A stretch of 64,000 nucleotides of DNA from Rossellomorea orangium (lineage in GTDB: Bacteria; Bacillota; Bacilli; Bacillales; Bacillaceae_B), in contig NZ_JAHWGH010000018.1 in assembly GCF_019334305.1 (NCBI RefSeq), positions 320,009 to 384,008 of the forward strand. The letters are read 5' to 3'. Shown here in pieces: positions 19,659 through 35,421 of the stretch. The notes under the pieces were generated by a model. The model was given only the letters and a program-made list of their open reading frames with translations, made no database searches and was not told where the DNA came from. Numbering within the stretch: the stretch's first letter is position 1; each line of letters starts with the position of its first letter. Both the position numbers and the translations under genes were made by a program.

Positions 19659-19784
19659 TTATATAGGTTTTGCATTTTACCAAGGAAAGAGGAAAAATCG
19701 GTTACCTTCGTTACATTTTAGACAGCAGGTAAAACGGATAAAATGTAATTACACTGAAATTGATTAAAGCAGAGGATGTTATAT

Positions 19785-21488
19785 ATGTCATTTGATGGAT
19801 TATTTACAAGAAATATGACGAAAGAATTGAATGAAAGCTTATTGCATGGACGCATTAATAAAATACATCAACCATATAAAAACGAAATCATCATGATCAT
19901 CAGGGCGAACGGGAAAAACCACAAAGTGCTCTTGTCGGCTCACCCAAGTTATTCACGTGTCCAAATAACCAAAGAAAATTATGAAAATCCTTCTGTCCCA
20001 CCGATGTTCTGCATGCTGTTACGAAAACACCTTGAAGGATACATCATTGAAGGCATCAATCAGGTGGAATTGGATCGGATGATCATTTTCGAAGTTAAAG
20101 GAAGAAACGAAATTGGAGATATTTCTTACAAACAATTAATCATTGAAATCATGGGACGGCATAGTAATATCATCCTGGTGGATAAAGGAAGAAATATGAT
20201 CCTTGATAGCATCAAGCATATTTCACCTAGCATGAATACACATCGTACAGTATTACCAGGCCACACGTATGTACTGCCGCCCCAGCAGGACAAGAAAGAT
20301 CCGCTCGAAGCTACGAAGGATGATGTCCTGAGAGCCCTTGATTTCAATGCCGGAAAGCTCGATAAACAGATCGTTCAATCCTTCGCAGGAATATCTCCGC
20401 TTTATGCGAAAGAAGTCATTCACCGGGCAGGGATCGGAAACCAGTCAACCATCGCTGAATCATTCTTATCATTGATTCATCATGCAAAAACCTTTGACAA
20501 GAATCCGACCCTTATCACTGGTGAGAAAGAAACATTCTACTGGATGGATCTTGAGCATCTCAAGGGTGAAAAACATACCTTTTCTTCCTTAAGTGAATTG
20601 CTGGACCGATTCTTCTATCAAAAAGCTGCACGGGACCGCGTCAAGCAACAAGGGAACGACTTGGAGCGGTTCATCCGAAATGAACGGGATAAAAACATCA
20701 ATAAAATCGAGAAGTTAAAGAAGACTTTAGATGACGCCCAACAGGCTGACCGCTATCAATTACTCGGGGAACTCCTTACGTCGAATCTGTATGCCGTGGA
20801 ACGTGGCATGACGGAGGTCAGCGTGGTTAATTACTATGATGAAAATGGGGAAAGTATAACGATTCCGCTTAATCCTCAAAAATCTCCTTCTGATAACGCA
20901 CAGAATTATTTCTCCCGTTATCAAAAAGCGAAGAATGCCATTACGATCGTTCATGAACAAATCGAAAAAGCTCAGGAAGAGATTGTGTACCTAGAGCAAC
21001 TGCTGCAGCAATTAGAATCCGCTTCTACAAAAGATGTTGAAGAAATCAGGGAAGAGCTGGAGGAAGAAGGTTACCTTAGGGCTCGTAAGCAAACGAAAAA
21101 GAGAAAGCTCAATTCCAAGCCTGTACTTGAACAGTACACTTCAAGTGACGGTACTCAAATCCTGGTTGGGAAAAACAACAAGCAAAACGACTACTTAACC
21201 AGCAGGGTCGCTGGAAGAGAAGAGATTTGGCTTCATACGAAGGATATACCGGGCTCTCATGTTGTCATCAAGAATCCCAACCCTTCTGAACAAACCATCA
21301 AGGAAGCGGCCAATATCGCTGCCTACTTCAGTAAGGCACGTGAATCAAGTTCGGTTCCGGTAGATTTCACCGAAGTCAAACAGGTAAAGAAACCAAAAGG
21401 CGCAAAGCCGGGTTTTGTCATTTATGACGGACAACAAACCGTGTATGTAACACCAGATTTGGATCTGGTTCGAGCGCTGAGGGATTAA
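19785..21488 (+). CDS. rqcH: Ribosome quality control protein RqcH (NEMF/Rqc2 family; formerly FbpA/YloA)
   Basis: This 567-residue protein is the only clear plus-strand gene. It has NFACT-N at the start, a coiled-coil middle rich in Lys/Glu (about 290-430) and NFACT-R at the C-terminus. Residues known to be needed for tRNA-Ala recruitment are present: D97-R98 in VELDRM and E121-I122-M123. RqcH binds obstructed 50S subunits and adds alanine tails that mark stalled chains for degradation. AGAGGA is better spaced for the second ATG (MSFDGLF), which also matches the family N-terminus. Its partner RqcP (ylmH) is encoded at 39.2-40.0 kb. Confidence 0.95.
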   Translation: MSFDGLFTRNMTKELNESLLHGRINKIHQPYKNEIIMIIRANGKNHKVLLSAHPSYSRVQITKENYENPSVPPMFCMLLRKHLEGYIIEGINQVELDRMIIFEVKGRNEIGDISYKQLIIEIMGRHSNIILVDKGRNMILDSIKHISPSMNTHRTVLPGHTYVLPPQQDKKDPLEATKDDVLRALDFNAGKLDKQIVQSFAGISPLYAKEVIHRAGIGNQSTIAESFLSLIHHAKTFDKNPTLITGEKETFYWMDLEHLKGEKHTFSSLSELLDRFFYQKAARDRVKQQGNDLERFIRNERDKNINKIEKLKKTLDDAQQADRYQLLGELLTSNLYAVERGMTEVSVVNYYDENGESITIPLNPQKSPSDNAQNYFSRYQKAKNAITIVHEQIEKAQEEIVYLEQLLQQLESASTKDVEEIREELEEEGYLRARKQTKKRKLNSKPVLEQYTSSDGTQILVGKNNKQNDYLTSRVAGREEIWLHTKDIPGSHVVIKNPNPSEQTIKEAANIAAYFSKARESSSVPVDFTEVKQVKKPKGAKPGFVIYDGQQTVYVTPDLDLVRALRD

Positions 21489-21500
21489 TATTGAGAGGAA

Positions 21501-21550
21501 GCACTTTCACTCCGTCATATTTTGGACTGGAGTGGGAGTTTTTTTGTTTT
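21501..21550 (+). terminator. Terminator after rqcH
   Basis: CACTTTCACTCC pairs (with G-U pairs) with GGAGTGGGAGT and is followed by seven T residues, just after the rqcH stop. Confidence 0.85.
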
Positions 21551-21661
21551 GAGCTTTTTATGGGAATATTGAGGATTCTCTCGAACAGCAGACATATTGA
21601 ACTTTTTGCATGTCAAAAAAAGGCAGATAATAGATATGATGGTCCTTCCCCTCGAAATAAT

Positions 21662-21691
21662 AAAAAAAGCAACTCACATACGAGTTGCTTT
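21662..21691 (-). terminator. Terminator of the pyr operon, after pyrE
   Basis: On the minus strand AAAGCAACTC-gtatgt-GAGTTGCTTT is followed by a T run, five bases past the pyrE stop. It faces the rqcH terminator. Confidence 0.92.
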
Positions 21692-21696
21692 CCCAC

Positions 21697-22316
21697 TTAA
21701 CTTCCCCAATTCTCCGGGTCTTCTTTCCAACGCTTCAATTGTGCTAAATCATCTTCTCGGATGATTCCACTCTGGACCGCTACTTCCAATAAACTTGAAT
21801 AATCCGAGAGTGCAAATGATTTAATATCTTGTTCTTTAAGCATCCTTTTCCCTTTATCCAGTTCATATGTGAATATAGCGACTACCCCTAATACGTCACA
21901 TCCTGCTTCTCTTAAGGCGTCAACCGCTGTTATACAGCTTCCTCCCGTTGAAATTAGGTCTTCCACCACTACCACCTTTTGCCCAGCAGCCGCAATTCCT
22001 TCAATCTGCTTTCCTTTTCCGTGGGCTTTGGCCTTTGACCTGACATAACACATAGGGAGGTTTAACTTCTCGCTAACCCACGCAGCATGGGGAATTCCCG
22101 CCGTTGCCGTACCTGCAATGACCTCTGCATCAGGAAAGTGCTGCCGGATCATCTCTGACAGTCCCTCTGCGATGCTATTCCGTACAGAAGGATAAGATAG
22201 TGTCAGACGATTATCACAATAGATGGGTGACTTTATTCCCGATGACCACGTAAACGGCTCTTCCGGATTTAAATATACAGCTTCGATGTCTAATAATTTC
22301 TTTGCTATTTCTTGTT

Positions 22317-22320
<4 letters not shown>
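21697..22320 (-). CDS. pyrE: Orotate phosphoribosyltransferase
   Basis: The 207-residue enzyme joins orotate and PRPP to give OMP. The PRPP loop [21 protein letters not shown] is near the middle and the flexible-loop basic segment [15 protein letters not shown] precedes it. The start [11 protein letters not shown] overlaps the pyrF stop as ATGA with GGGAGGG upstream, which rules out the longer frame. It is the last gene of the pyr operon. Confidence 0.96.
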
Positions 22321-24706
<2,386 letters not shown>

Positions 24707-24710
<4 letters not shown>

Positions 24711-27700
24711 TGAAACACCGCCTCTTTCGCTTTCGAATGTGCTTGCAGTGCCTCGGCAGAGAATGTCATCGATTCAATCACTCTCAGGATGGCTTCGGCA
24801 GTATCCAGTGAAGTTAGGCAAGGGATGCCATTTTCCACTGATTCCCTTCGAATTCTGAACCCATCCCGGGCAGGTTGTTTCCCTTTGGTCAATGTATTGA
24901 TGACAAGCTGTGTTTCACCACTCTGGATGATATCTAATAATGTAGGGCCGCTTGACCCGATTTTATCTACTTCACGAACAGCAATACCTGCTTTTGTCAG
25001 ATGCTCTGCCGTACCCTTTGTTGCAAGGATTTGATAACCAATATCGATGAAGCGTTGAGCCAGAATCACGGCTTCGTCTTTGTCTTTATCTGCAACAGTC
25101 ATGAGAACCGATCCATATTCCTTCATCTGCATTCCCGCTGCAACCATTCCTTTGTAGAGAGCTTTTTCCAATGTGAAATCTTTCCCCATTACTTCACCTG
25201 TAGATTTCATTTCAGGCCCGAGAGTGATGTCCACCCGTCTTAATTTGGCAAAGGAGAAGACAGGCACTTTAACGTACACTCCATGCTTTTCAGGGATTAG
25301 CCCCGACTCATATCCTTGGTCCTTAAGGGAAATTCCAAGAATCGATTTGGTCGCAATATTGGCCATCGGTACATTTGTGATTTTACTGATGAATGGCACT
25401 GTGCGACTGGATCGCGGGTTCACTTCCAGGACAAAGACCTCACCTTTTGAGATGACATATTGAATATTCAAGAGGCCCACAATATTCAAGCCTTTAGCGA
25501 GTTTCGTCGTGTAATCGACAATGGTTTGCTTTTGTTCTGGCGTCAGCTGTTGTGGAGGATACACAGCAATGGAGTCACCTGAGTGGACCCCGGCCCGCTC
25601 GATATGCTCCATGATTCCAGGGATGACGACGTCTGTTCCATCCGAAATGGCATCCACTTCAATTTCTTTTCCGATCAGATAGCGGTCGATTAATACAGGG
25701 TGCTGAGGATTGACCTTTACGGCATTCTTCATGTACATAAGAAGCTCTTCTTCCCTGTAAACGATTTCCATTGCCCTTCCGCCGAGAACGTATGATGGTC
25801 TGACTAGGACCGGATAACCGATGTTTCCAGCTATAGACAGGGCACCTTCCACAGATACTGCCGTTTTCCCCTCCGGTTGTGGAATCCCCAGTTCATTCAG
25901 AGTATGTTCAAATTTATCCCGGTTCTCTGCCCGGTCGAGATCCTCAAGGGTGGTACCGAGAATCGTGACTCCCCTTCTGACCAACTCGTCTGCCAGATTG
26001 ATTGCCGTCTGTCCGCCAAACTGCACTACGACGCCCTTAGGCTTTTCAAGATCAATGATATGCATGACATCTTCTACCGTCAGTGGTTCGAAGTATAATT
26101 TATCCGAAATACTGAAGTCAGTCGAAACCGTTTCCGGGTTGTTATTCACAATGATCGCTTCATAACCTGCTTCTTTAATCGCCCATACTGAGTGAACCGT
26201 TGCATAATCAAACTCCACTCCCTGTCCGATCCTGATCGGACCCGAACCAAGGACGATGACGCTCTCACGTTCAGTGACCCTGGATTCATTCTCATCTTCA
26301 TAGGTGCCGTAGAAGTAAGGCGTCTCTGATTCAAACTCTGCTGCGCAAGTATCGACCATTTTATAGACAGGCGTCAGGTCATGTTCTTTTCTCCAGTTAT
26401 ACACTTCTGCTTCTGTACTATCCCATAGCTTGGCCACGGTGATATCTGAAAAGCCCATGCGCTTAGCTTTTTGACCGAGTTCAAAGTGGAAATGATTCTG
26501 AGATAATTCCTTTTCAAACTCTACGATTCTATTCATTTTATATAAGAAGAAGAGATCGATTTTACTCCATTCATGTATGGTTTCAATCGTTACCCCTCTT
26601 CTAAGGGCTTCGCCGATGTAGAATAGGCGTTCATCCCCGGCCTTTCGAATCCTTTTCTCGATCCACTCGTCCGTCAATTGCTGTGCATCACTCAGTTCCA
26701 TGTGATATGTGTTGCTTTCAAGGGAGCGGATCGCTTTCAGGAGTGACTCTTCGAAGGTTCTGCCGATCGCCATTACCTCTCCTGTTGCTTTCATTTGGGT
26801 ACCCAGGTTACGCTTTGCCGCTTCGAATTTATCAAATGGCCATCTTGGAATCTTGGTCACCACATAATCAAGTGCAGGTTCGAATGATGCATATGTTTTG
26901 CCAGTAACAGGATTCATCATTTCATCCAGGGTAAGACCGACTGCTATTTTGGCAGCAAGCTTCGCGATTGGATATCCAGTAGCTTTAGAAGCAAGTGCAG
27001 AAGACCTGCTCACCCTCGGATTCACCTCAATGATGTAGTACTGGAAGCTGTCCGGATCAAGGGCAAGCTGAACGTTACAGCCCCCTTCTATTCCCAACTC
27101 CCGGATGATATTCAAACTTGTATTCCTCAACATCTGATACTCACGGTCACTTAAGGTCTGACTAGGTGCTACTACAATCGAATCTCCCGTATGGATACCA
27201 ACCGGGTCGATGTTTTCCATATTACACACCACGATCGCATTATCTGCTGCATCTCTCATAACCTCATATTCTATTTCCTTGAAGCCAGCAATGCTCTTCT
27301 CCAAGAGACACTGGGTTACCGGGCTGTACTTCAATCCTGAGCTGACAATCTCGATCAATTCATCTTCGTTATGACAGATTCCACCGCCGGTTCCACCAAG
27401 AGTATAAGCAGGGCGGACGATGACTGGATATCCAATTTCGTTCACAAATTGATAGGCTTCATCCAATGAATGAATGATTTCACTTTCCGGTACGGGCTCA
27501 CCCATTTCATTCATCAAATTCCTGAATAAGTCACGGTCTTCCGCTTTCTCGATGGCAGAAAGCTTCGTCCCGAGAATTTCCACTCCGCACTCTTCCAGAA
27601 CCCCTGATTGAGCGAGCTCAACAGCCATGTTCAATCCTGTTTGACCACCTAATGTAGGCAGCAGGGCATCCGGTCGTTCTTTGCGGATAATCCTGCTGAC

Positions 27701-27919
27701 AAACTCCAATGTCAACGGTTCGATATACACTTTATCAGCCATTTCGGCATCCGTCATGATAGTTGCAGGATTCGAGTTCACCAGGATTACCCGGTAGCCT
27801 TCCTCTTTTAGGGCGATGCATGCTTGTGTTCCGGCATAGTCGAATTCTGCCGCCTGTCCAATGATGATAGGTCCACTTCCGATAACTAAGATGGTTTTGA
27901 TGTCTGTACGTTTAGGCAT
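24707..27919 (-). CDS. carB: Carbamoyl-phosphate synthase large subunit (pyrimidine-specific)
   Basis: The 1070-residue synthetase forms carbamoyl phosphate from bicarbonate, two ATP and ammonia delivered by CarA. Two homologous ATP-grasp halves are visible: [18 protein letters not shown] at the N-terminus and [18 protein letters not shown] near residue 560, with a C-terminal allosteric domain that in Bacillus senses UMP and PRPP. Full length. It corresponds to B. subtilis pyrAB and overlaps carA by 8 bases. Confidence 0.97.
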
Positions 27920-29003
27920 GTTGAAGCTCCTTTCTTTTCTCTTCTTTCATAAGTTGTAAGAAATCATCGAATAAGTAGTTTGAATCTTCAGGTCCCGGAG
28001 ATGCTTCAGGGTGATATTGAACCGTAAATGCCGGGAAGTCCAAGTGCTTCAATCCTTCTACTGATCCATCGTTTATTGCAGTATGTGTCACCTGTAATCT
28101 CGAACCTGCTAAGGATTTTTCATCTACTGCATATCCATGGTTCTGAGAGGTCAGCGCAACTTTACCTGTTTTCAAATCTTTAACCGGATGGTTGCCTCCA
28201 CGGTGGCCGAACTTCATCTTGAAAGAGTCGCCACCACAGGCGAGAGCGAATAATTGATGACCTAAGCAGATGCCGAAGAGTGGAATTTCACCCAGAAGTT
28301 CTTTGATTGTTTCTATCGCTTCCGGTACATCTTTCGGATCCCCCGGTCCATTTGATAACATGATTCCGTCAGGCTGCAGGCGTCTGATTTCTTCCGCGGA
28401 AGTATCATAAGGCACCACTATTACGTCACAATCACGTTTATTCAATTCCCGTAAGATACCGTGCTTCATCCCAAAATCCATCAACACCACGCGATAACCT
28501 CTCCCGGGGCTAGCATAAGCTGTCTTCGTGGAAACCTGTTTTACCTGGTCAGTCCTAAGGGTAGTATCCTTCAATTTATTTAGCATGTCTTGTGGATTAT
28601 ATTCAGCAGAACAAATGATGCCTTTCATGGCTCCATGCTTTCTGATGATCCTTGTTAACTTTCTGGTGTCGATATCTGAAATTCCTGGAATACCTTTTAT
28701 TTTTAATAATTCGTCCAACGTTGATTCATTTCTCCAGTTTGAAGGAAAATCAGCCACTTCTCTGACAATGAACGCTTTTATGGCTGGAGAGATCGATTCA
28801 AAATCGTCCCGGTTGATTCCATAGTTCCCTATAAGCGGATAGGTCAGGGTTACAAGCTGTCCGCAGTAGGATGGATCGGATAGAATCTCCTGGTAGCCAG
28901 TCATACTCGTATTGAATACAACTTCACCAATACTATCTTCATTTGCTCCAAATCCTTCTCCCACGAAAACTGTTCCATCGTCTAAAATGAGTTGTCTTTT
29001 CAT
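27912..29003 (-). CDS. carA: Carbamoyl-phosphate synthase small subunit (glutaminase)
   Basis: The 363-residue subunit hydrolyses glutamine for CarB. The class-I amidotransferase triad is intact: nucleophile in [11 protein letters not shown] (Cys about 247), and His/Glu in [13 protein letters not shown]. The N-terminal half has [17 protein letters not shown], which contacts the large subunit. It equals B. subtilis pyrAA and overlaps pyrC by 4 bases. Confidence 0.97.
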   Translation of the reverse strand: MKRQLILDDGTVFVGEGFGANEDSIGEVVFNTSMTGYQEILSDPSYCGQLVTLTYPLIGNYGINRDDFESISPAIKAFIVREVADFPSNWRNESTLDELLKIKGIPGISDIDTRKLTRIIRKHGAMKGIICSAEYNPQDMLNKLKDTTLRTDQVKQVSTKTAYASPGRGYRVVLMDFGMKHGILRELNKRDCDVIVVPYDTSAEEIRRLQPDGIMLSNGPGDPKDVPEAIETIKELLGEIPLFGICLGHQLFALACGGDSFKMKFGHRGGNHPVKDLKTGKVALTSQNHGYAVDEKSLAGSRLQVTHTAINDGSVEGLKHLDFPAFTVQYHPEASPGPEDSNYLFDDFLQLMKEEKRKELQHA

Positions 29004-30286
29004 TGTTCGTTTCCTCCTTCATTCCATACAAGAGATCCCTGATAAAAAGTTGCTTTCGGCCATCCTTTGCACTCCCACTCTTTAAATGGAGTGTTTTTAC
29101 CTTTTGATATAAATTCAGCCGGGTCGATCATTTTTTGTTCATTTAAATCTATAAGAGTAAAATCGGCTCCTCCTCCTACTTCAAGTAGTCCAAACGGAAG
29201 ATTGAACAGAGAGCTCGGTTTAATCGTCATCCAGTCAATCAATTGCTTCAGAGTAAAGATTTCTTTTTCCACAAAGTGTGTATAAAGCAACGGAAAGGCT
29301 GTTTCCAATCCCACGATACCGAATGGAGCGAGCTCTATCCCTTCTGACTTTTCTGTTTCTGTATGTGGTGCATGGTCGGTAGCGATAAAATCGATTGTTC
29401 CATCCAGTAAACCTTCTATGAGCGCTTGTTGATCCTCTTTACTTCGAAGAGGCGGATTCATCTTGAAGTTGGGGTCAAGTCCCGGGATATCATCTTCACA
29501 TAACAGAAGATGATGGGGAGTTACCTCAGCTGTCACATTGATGCCAGCTTTCTTCGCGTCCCGGACCACCCTTACTGATTCTTTTGTTGAGATATGACAT
29601 ACGTGATAATGCACTCCTGTTGCCTCTGCCAGAAGCACATCCCTTGCGATATGTACGGCTTCACATATGGAGGGGATCCCAGGCAGGTCATGCTTCTTTG
29701 AGAATTCACCTTCGTGAACCGCTCCACCATAAATCAATGTATTTTCTTCACAGTGGGCGACGATGGCGGCATTGATACTTGCTGCAGTTTTCATCGCTTC
29801 AAACATCATGCCGGCAGATTGTACCCCCACTCCATCATCGGTGAAGGCAAATGCCCCCATTTTCTTTAAGGCAGGTAAGTCATTCATGGTTTTTCCAATT
29901 TGACGTTCCGTAATGGCGGCATACGGTAAGACCCTGACAGTACCTGTTTCCATGATTTTATTGTTTAGAGCCTCGAGGTTTTCAACTGTATCTGGAACCG
30001 GTCTGGTATTCGGCATAGCGGCAATGGTTGTGAATCCACCCTTTGCAGCTGCTTTTGTACCTGTTTCAATCGTTTCTTTATGTTCGCCGCCCGGTTCTCT
30101 TAAATGGACATGCAAATCGACAAATCCCGGGGAAAGCAATAACCCTTCTGCTTGGAATTCCTGGTGATCTGTCCCCTTCAATCCTGGACCCATCTCGATG
30201 ATTTTCGTATTCTCCACCTTGACATCCACATTCTCTAAGTCACCGTTTTTTGTTAGAACACGTGCATTTCGGATTATCCATTTCAT
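29000..30286 (-). CDS. pyrC: Dihydroorotase
   Basis: The 428-residue zinc amidohydrolase cyclises carbamoyl aspartate to dihydroorotate. Metal ligands are seen in [27 protein letters not shown] and ATDHAPH. It starts [15 protein letters not shown] after AGGGGGAACTTGAG; the longer upstream frame would run back into pyrB. It belongs to the class-I type of Gram-positives. Confidence 0.97.
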   Translation of the reverse strand: MKWIIRNARVLTKNGDLENVDVKVENTKIIEMGPGLKGTDHQEFQAEGLLLSPGFVDLHVHLREPGGEHKETIETGTKAAAKGGFTTIAAMPNTRPVPDTVENLEALNNKIMETGTVRVLPYAAITERQIGKTMNDLPALKKMGAFAFTDDGVGVQSAGMMFEAMKTAASINAAIVAHCEENTLIYGGAVHEGEFSKKHDLPGIPSICEAVHIARDVLLAEATGVHYHVCHISTKESVRVVRDAKKAGINVTAEVTPHHLLLCEDDIPGLDPNFKMNPPLRSKEDQQALIEGLLDGTIDFIATDHAPHTETEKSEGIELAPFGIVGLETAFPLLYTHFVEKEIFTLKQLIDWMTIKPSSLFNLPFGLLEVGGGADFTLIDLNEQKMIDPAEFISKGKNTPFKEWECKGWPKATFYQGSLVWNEGGNEQ

Positions 30287-30302
30287 CTCAAGTTCCCCCT
30301 GG

Positions 30303-31340
<1,038 letters not shown>

Positions 31341-32669
31341 CTATGCAACATCTTGCTTAGCATTTTCTTCTTGGAATAAGTTGTTTTCTCCTTCACTTTC
31401 CTTCCTTCCCGGTAATACCAGGTTCAGGAACACTCCTACGATCGCGGCAAGGGCCATACCCGACAAGGATACATTCTCATTGATTTTCACAAATGCTCCT
31501 CCCACCCCGATTACAAGGATGACACTTGAGATGACTAAATTCCGCTTGTTACCCAGGTCTACTTTATTATCGATCAGCATACGGAGTCCGCTTGAAGCGA
31601 TGATTCCGAACAGTAGGATCGATACACCACCCATGACAGCTGATGGAATCGAGCCGATCAATGCCGTTATTTTCCCGATGAATCCGAACATGATGGCTAA
31701 CACTGCTGCCCCACCGATGACGAAAACGCTGAACACCCGTGTAATGGCAAGGACCCCAATGTTCTCACCATACGTTGTATTCGGAGGTCCACCCAGGAAG
31801 GATGCAATCATCGTCGCTACCCCGTCACCGAGAATGGAGCGGTGAAGGCCAGGCTTTTCAATAAAATTCCGTCCTACGACCTTACTTAATACCATCTGAT
31901 CCCCCGTATGCTCTGCCAGGGTCACCAGTGCAACAGGGACCATGATGGATACGATTTCCCATGAGAAGCTCGGAGTGTAATCTATAAACGGGACAAAGAA
32001 GTCCGGCATCTGGAAGAAGGGTGCATCGATCACTTGTTGGAAGTCTACTAGCCCTGCGAAAACCGCGATGACATATCCGCCAATGATCCCTGCAAGGATC
32101 GGCACCATTCCAAGAAAACCTTTGAAGTAAATCGAGCAGATGACCGTGATGGCCAATGTCGCAAGTGCCACCATGAAGTGCGTGTTGCTGTAAACCAATT
32201 GCTCTGCTCCAGGATTTTCATACATGGCCATATTCACAGCCGTTCCGGCAAGACCCAACCCGATGACCATGATAACCGGCCCTACAACAACCGGAGGCAG
32301 GATTCTAATCAGCCATTTTAAGCCAAGTTTCGAGATGAGTAATGCTACGATTCCGTATACAATACCTGCGAGGAAGCTTCCCATCATGGCAGCCTCGGGA
32401 CCCCCAAGACTCTTAGCAGCAAGGATGGGCGCAATGAATGCGAATGATGATCCCAGATAAGCAGGTATTCGTCCTTTAGTAATCAGGAGGTAAGCAAGTG
32501 TTCCCAACCCACTTGATATCAAGGCGACTCCCGGACTTAAACCCACCAGGAATGGAACCAGTACTGTCGCTCCAAACATGGCGAATAAGTGTTGTATACT
32601 TAGTGTGACCCATTTCCCTATATTCGGTATTTCTTCTACATCTAATACGATATCTTGTTTTTGATTCAT
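31341..32669 (-). CDS. pyrP: Uracil permease
   Basis: The 442-residue nucleobase:cation symporter 2 family transporter (NCS2) imports uracil. It shows a signature near the start (LSIQHLFAMFGATVLVP), about 12-14 hydrophobic segments, LVTLAEHTGDQ and GGPPNTTYGENIGVLAITRV. The start MNQKQDIVLD follows AGAGGAGGAAACAGAT. It lies between two PyrR attenuators, so its expression falls when UMP is plentiful. Confidence 0.96.
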   Translation of the reverse strand: MNQKQDIVLDVEEIPNIGKWVTLSIQHLFAMFGATVLVPFLVGLSPGVALISSGLGTLAYLLITKGRIPAYLGSSFAFIAPILAAKSLGGPEAAMMGSFLAGIVYGIVALLISKLGLKWLIRILPPVVVGPVIMVIGLGLAGTAVNMAMYENPGAEQLVYSNTHFMVALATLAITVICSIYFKGFLGMVPILAGIIGGYVIAVFAGLVDFQQVIDAPFFQMPDFFVPFIDYTPSFSWEIVSIMVPVALVTLAEHTGDQMVLSKVVGRNFIEKPGLHRSILGDGVATMIASFLGGPPNTTYGENIGVLAITRVFSVFVIGGAAVLAIMFGFIGKITALIGSIPSAVMGGVSILLFGIIASSGLRMLIDNKVDLGNKRNLVISSVILVIGVGGAFVKINENVSLSGMALAAIVGVFLNLVLPGRKESEGENNLFQEENAKQDVA

Positions 32670-32704
32670 ATCTGTTTCCTCCTCTGATACCCATATTTCC
32701 CCAT

Positions 32705-32806
32705 TAAAAAACCCTCTTTGTCCTAAAGAGGGCACAAAGAGGGTACAAGAAGGCCTGTTTCCACCTTCAAATCCCATCCTTTGTCAGCCTCACTGGACCG
32801 CTCTTA
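32705..32806 (-). promoter_or_regulatory. PyrR-dependent attenuator between pyrR and pyrP
   Basis: On the minus strand the binding loop (GCGGTCCAGTGAGGCTGAC, near 32784-32803) precedes a terminator stem GCCCTCTTTAGG / AAAGAGGGT with a T run (32705-32732). Same layout as the other two pyr leaders. Confidence 0.9.
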
Positions 32807-32818
32807 AAAGGACTTCCG

Positions 32819-33364
<546 letters not shown>

Positions 33365-33395
33365 TTACAGCCACCTCGCTTTTTAATTATTCGCA

Positions 33396-33515
33396 TAAAA
33401 AATCCCTCTCACCGTTAAAGATGAGAGGGCAGACTTATCGTTATAATCGATTGCACGCCAATATAATTGGTCGTACATTGCTCCTTCTCAGCCTCACGGG
33501 ACCGTATTAAAGGTT
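33396..33515 (-). promoter_or_regulatory. PyrR-dependent attenuator upstream of pyrR
   Basis: On the minus strand the binding loop TACGGTCCCGTGAGGCTGAG (about 33487-33506) is followed by a terminator GCCCTCTCATC...GAGAGGGATTTTTT (33396-33430). It begins about 20 bases downstream of the pyr promoter. Confidence 0.9.
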
Positions 33516-33533
33516 ACGTATTCAATTAATTAC

Positions 33534-33562
33534 ATCATAAAGCTTACGTCGAAATTTGTCAA
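33534..33562 (-). promoter_or_regulatory. Promoter of the pyr operon
   Basis: On the minus strand TTGACA (33557-33562) and TATGAT (33534-33539) are separated by 17 bases, near-perfect sigma-A consensus. The -35 box overlaps the stop codon of the upstream pseudouridine synthase gene. Confidence 0.88.
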
Positions 33563-34470
33563 CGGTTATTTTCAAGATGGTTAATCAACTTTGTGAATTC
33601 TTCAGGTAACTTTGCATGGAACTCCATATATTCTTCCGTTCTTGGATGAACAAAGCCAAGCACTCCGGCATGAAGGGCCTGTCCTTCAATACTCAACGTT
33701 TTACGAGGACCATATTTCGGATCTCCCGCCAGAGGAAAGCCGATGTACTTCATATGCACCCGGATTTGATGGGTTCTTCCTGTTTCCAATTCACATTCTA
33801 CGAGAGTGAAATCTTTATATCGGTCCAATACCTTGAAATGGGTGACCGCTTGTTTTCCATTATCTACGACAGCCATACTCTGGCGATCTTTTGGGTCCCT
33901 TCCGATCGGAGCATCTATCGTCCCGTATTCGTGTGGGATCAAGCCATGTACAATGGCCGTATATTTCCTGGTTACAGACTTCTCTACTAACTGGTTTACA
34001 AGATGTTCATGGGCCATATCATTCTTGGCTACCATGAGTAAACCGGATGTATCCTTGTCAATTCTATGGACAATCCCCGGTCTTAGAACTCCGTTGATGC
34101 CTGAAAGATCTTTACAATGATACATCAATCCATTCACCATCGTTCCTGAATAATGTCCAGGAGCTGGATGGACGACCATCCCCTTTGGCTTATTCACGAC
34201 GATGACATCGCCATCTTCATAGGCGATATCCAGATGTAAGTTCTCCGGTTCCACATCCAATTCTTCCGGTTCAGGGATCGAAACCGTAATCACAGCGTTC
34301 AAAGGACATTTTAAGTTTGGTTTAACATTTTCATCATTGACTTTGATATGACCTTCTTTAATCCATTGCTGGACCTGGGAACGGGACCATTCTTTATTCA
34401 ATTGACTTACAACCTTGTCAATACGTTCTCCCTGTTCTTCTTCAAGTATGTTGTGCTGAATTACTTCCAT
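33559..34470 (-). CDS. ylyB: RluD-family 23S rRNA pseudouridine synthase (YlyB)
   Basis: The 303-residue enzyme has an N-terminal S4 RNA-binding domain ([21 protein letters not shown]) and the RluA-type catalytic motif [18 protein letters not shown] (catalytic Asp about 139), plus RTHQIRVH. By position it is the B. subtilis ylyB orthologue; the exact target uridines are inferred from the RluD class. It overlaps lspA by 29 bases and ends at the pyr promoter. Confidence 0.93.
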   Translation of the reverse strand: MEVIQHNILEEEQGERIDKVVSQLNKEWSRSQVQQWIKEGHIKVNDENVKPNLKCPLNAVITVSIPEPEELDVEPENLHLDIAYEDGDVIVVNKPKGMVVHPAPGHYSGTMVNGLMYHCKDLSGINGVLRPGIVHRIDKDTSGLLMVAKNDMAHEHLVNQLVEKSVTRKYTAIVHGLIPHEYGTIDAPIGRDPKDRQSMAVVDNGKQAVTHFKVLDRYKDFTLVECELETGRTHQIRVHMKYIGFPLAGDPKYGPRKTLSIEGQALHAGVLGFVHPRTEEYMEFHAKLPEEFTKLINHLENNR

Positions 34471-34936
34471 TTTTGTTCTCCTTCTTTGCTTTTCGTTCGT
34501 CTAAATACATGTAAATGAGTAACAATGCCACTCCAATGGTTAATGCTGCATCGGCAATATTAAAAATCGGAAAATCATAGGAAAAAATGTATGTATTTAA
34601 GAAATCGACCACTTCTTTTCTAAAGACACGATCAATAAAGTTTCCAATTGCTCCACCAAGCATAAAAGCGAGACTAAGACTAAACAAAGAATGCCCTTTT
34701 GCATGGACTTGCATATAATACACGATACCTACAATCACAACTAATGTAATAACATAAAAAAACCACATTTGTCCTTGGAGGATTCCCCATGCTGCACCTT
34801 GATTCCGATGAGAAGTAAGATAAAAGACATTATCGATAATCGAAATGCTTTCTCCCTCGGTCATTCGTCTCACAACCAACCATTTTGTTAATTGATCCAA
34901 TCCAATAACAATCAAAGCCAATAAATAATAATACAC
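34442..34936 (-). CDS. lspA: Lipoprotein signal peptidase II
   Basis: The 164-residue membrane aspartyl protease cleaves signal peptides of diacylglyceryl prolipoproteins. Four transmembrane helices and the catalytic aspartates in GNFIDR and FNIADAAL are seen, as well as NQGAAWG. The start is GTG (cell reads [19 protein letters not shown]) after GGAGGTTGCCTTT. The charged tail of about 20 residues extends past the last helix. Confidence 0.95.
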   Translation of the reverse strand: MYYYLLALIVIGLDQLTKWLVVRRMTEGESISIIDNVFYLTSHRNQGAAWGILQGQMWFFYVITLVVIVGIVYYMQVHAKGHSLFSLSLAFMLGGAIGNFIDRVFRKEVVDFLNTYIFSYDFPIFNIADAALTIGVALLLIYMYLDERKAKKENKNGSNSAQHT

Positions 34937-35042
34937 AAAGGCAACCTCCGAACATCGTTAATTGATTACCTTTGCATTTTAGCATAAAAGGGGAAATAAA
35001 GACACTGAAACTAGAGGAGATTGATGGAAACACAAGAGAAAT

Positions 35043-35324
35043 TCAGGAGTAGGATGAAATCTTCCCAAACCTTCTCCAGTCTAAGGCATTCTCAATCGAT
35101 GTACAGGTTGGATTCATCATCATGTAATCAAAAGGAATTTCTTCCCCGCTCATTTCACAGTATCCGAATTGATTATCCTGGATACGAACCAAAGCTTGTT
35201 TCACCTCGGTAATTTCTTCGTCAATATATTTCTGTATTAAAGGATGTTGAGATTGACTTGCCTCAAGCTCCTGTAAGGATGTCATCAGCTCTTCTACAAT
35301 AGATGTGTATCGGTCATATGTCAT
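35043..35324 (-). CDS. ylyA: TraR/DksA-family protein YlyA
   Basis: The 93-residue protein has a short helical N-terminus and a degenerate DksA-type zinc-finger region: CEMSGEEIPFDYMMMNPTC keeps two of the four usual cysteines (CxxS rather than CxxC). In B. subtilis YlyA is a forespore-expressed protein that acts on sigma-G RNA polymerase and spore germination genes. The start follows GGAGGGATCAAG. A CATACTA box (35342-35348) resembles a sigma-G -10 but lies very close to the ribosome site, so that is only a hint. It sits between lspA and ileS as in B. subtilis. Confidence 0.85.
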   Translation of the reverse strand: MTYDRYTSIVEELMTSLQELEASQSQHPLIQKYIDEEITEVKQALVRIQDNQFGYCEMSGEEIPFDYMMMNPTCTSIENALDWRRFGKISSYS

Positions 35325-35421
35325 CTTGATCCCTCCACTTATAGTATGGAGGAAATAGTCATGAATATTGTGTTGCAAGATATAGCAATTATGGAATTTG
35401 AATGCGGGCGTATAAAGACAG

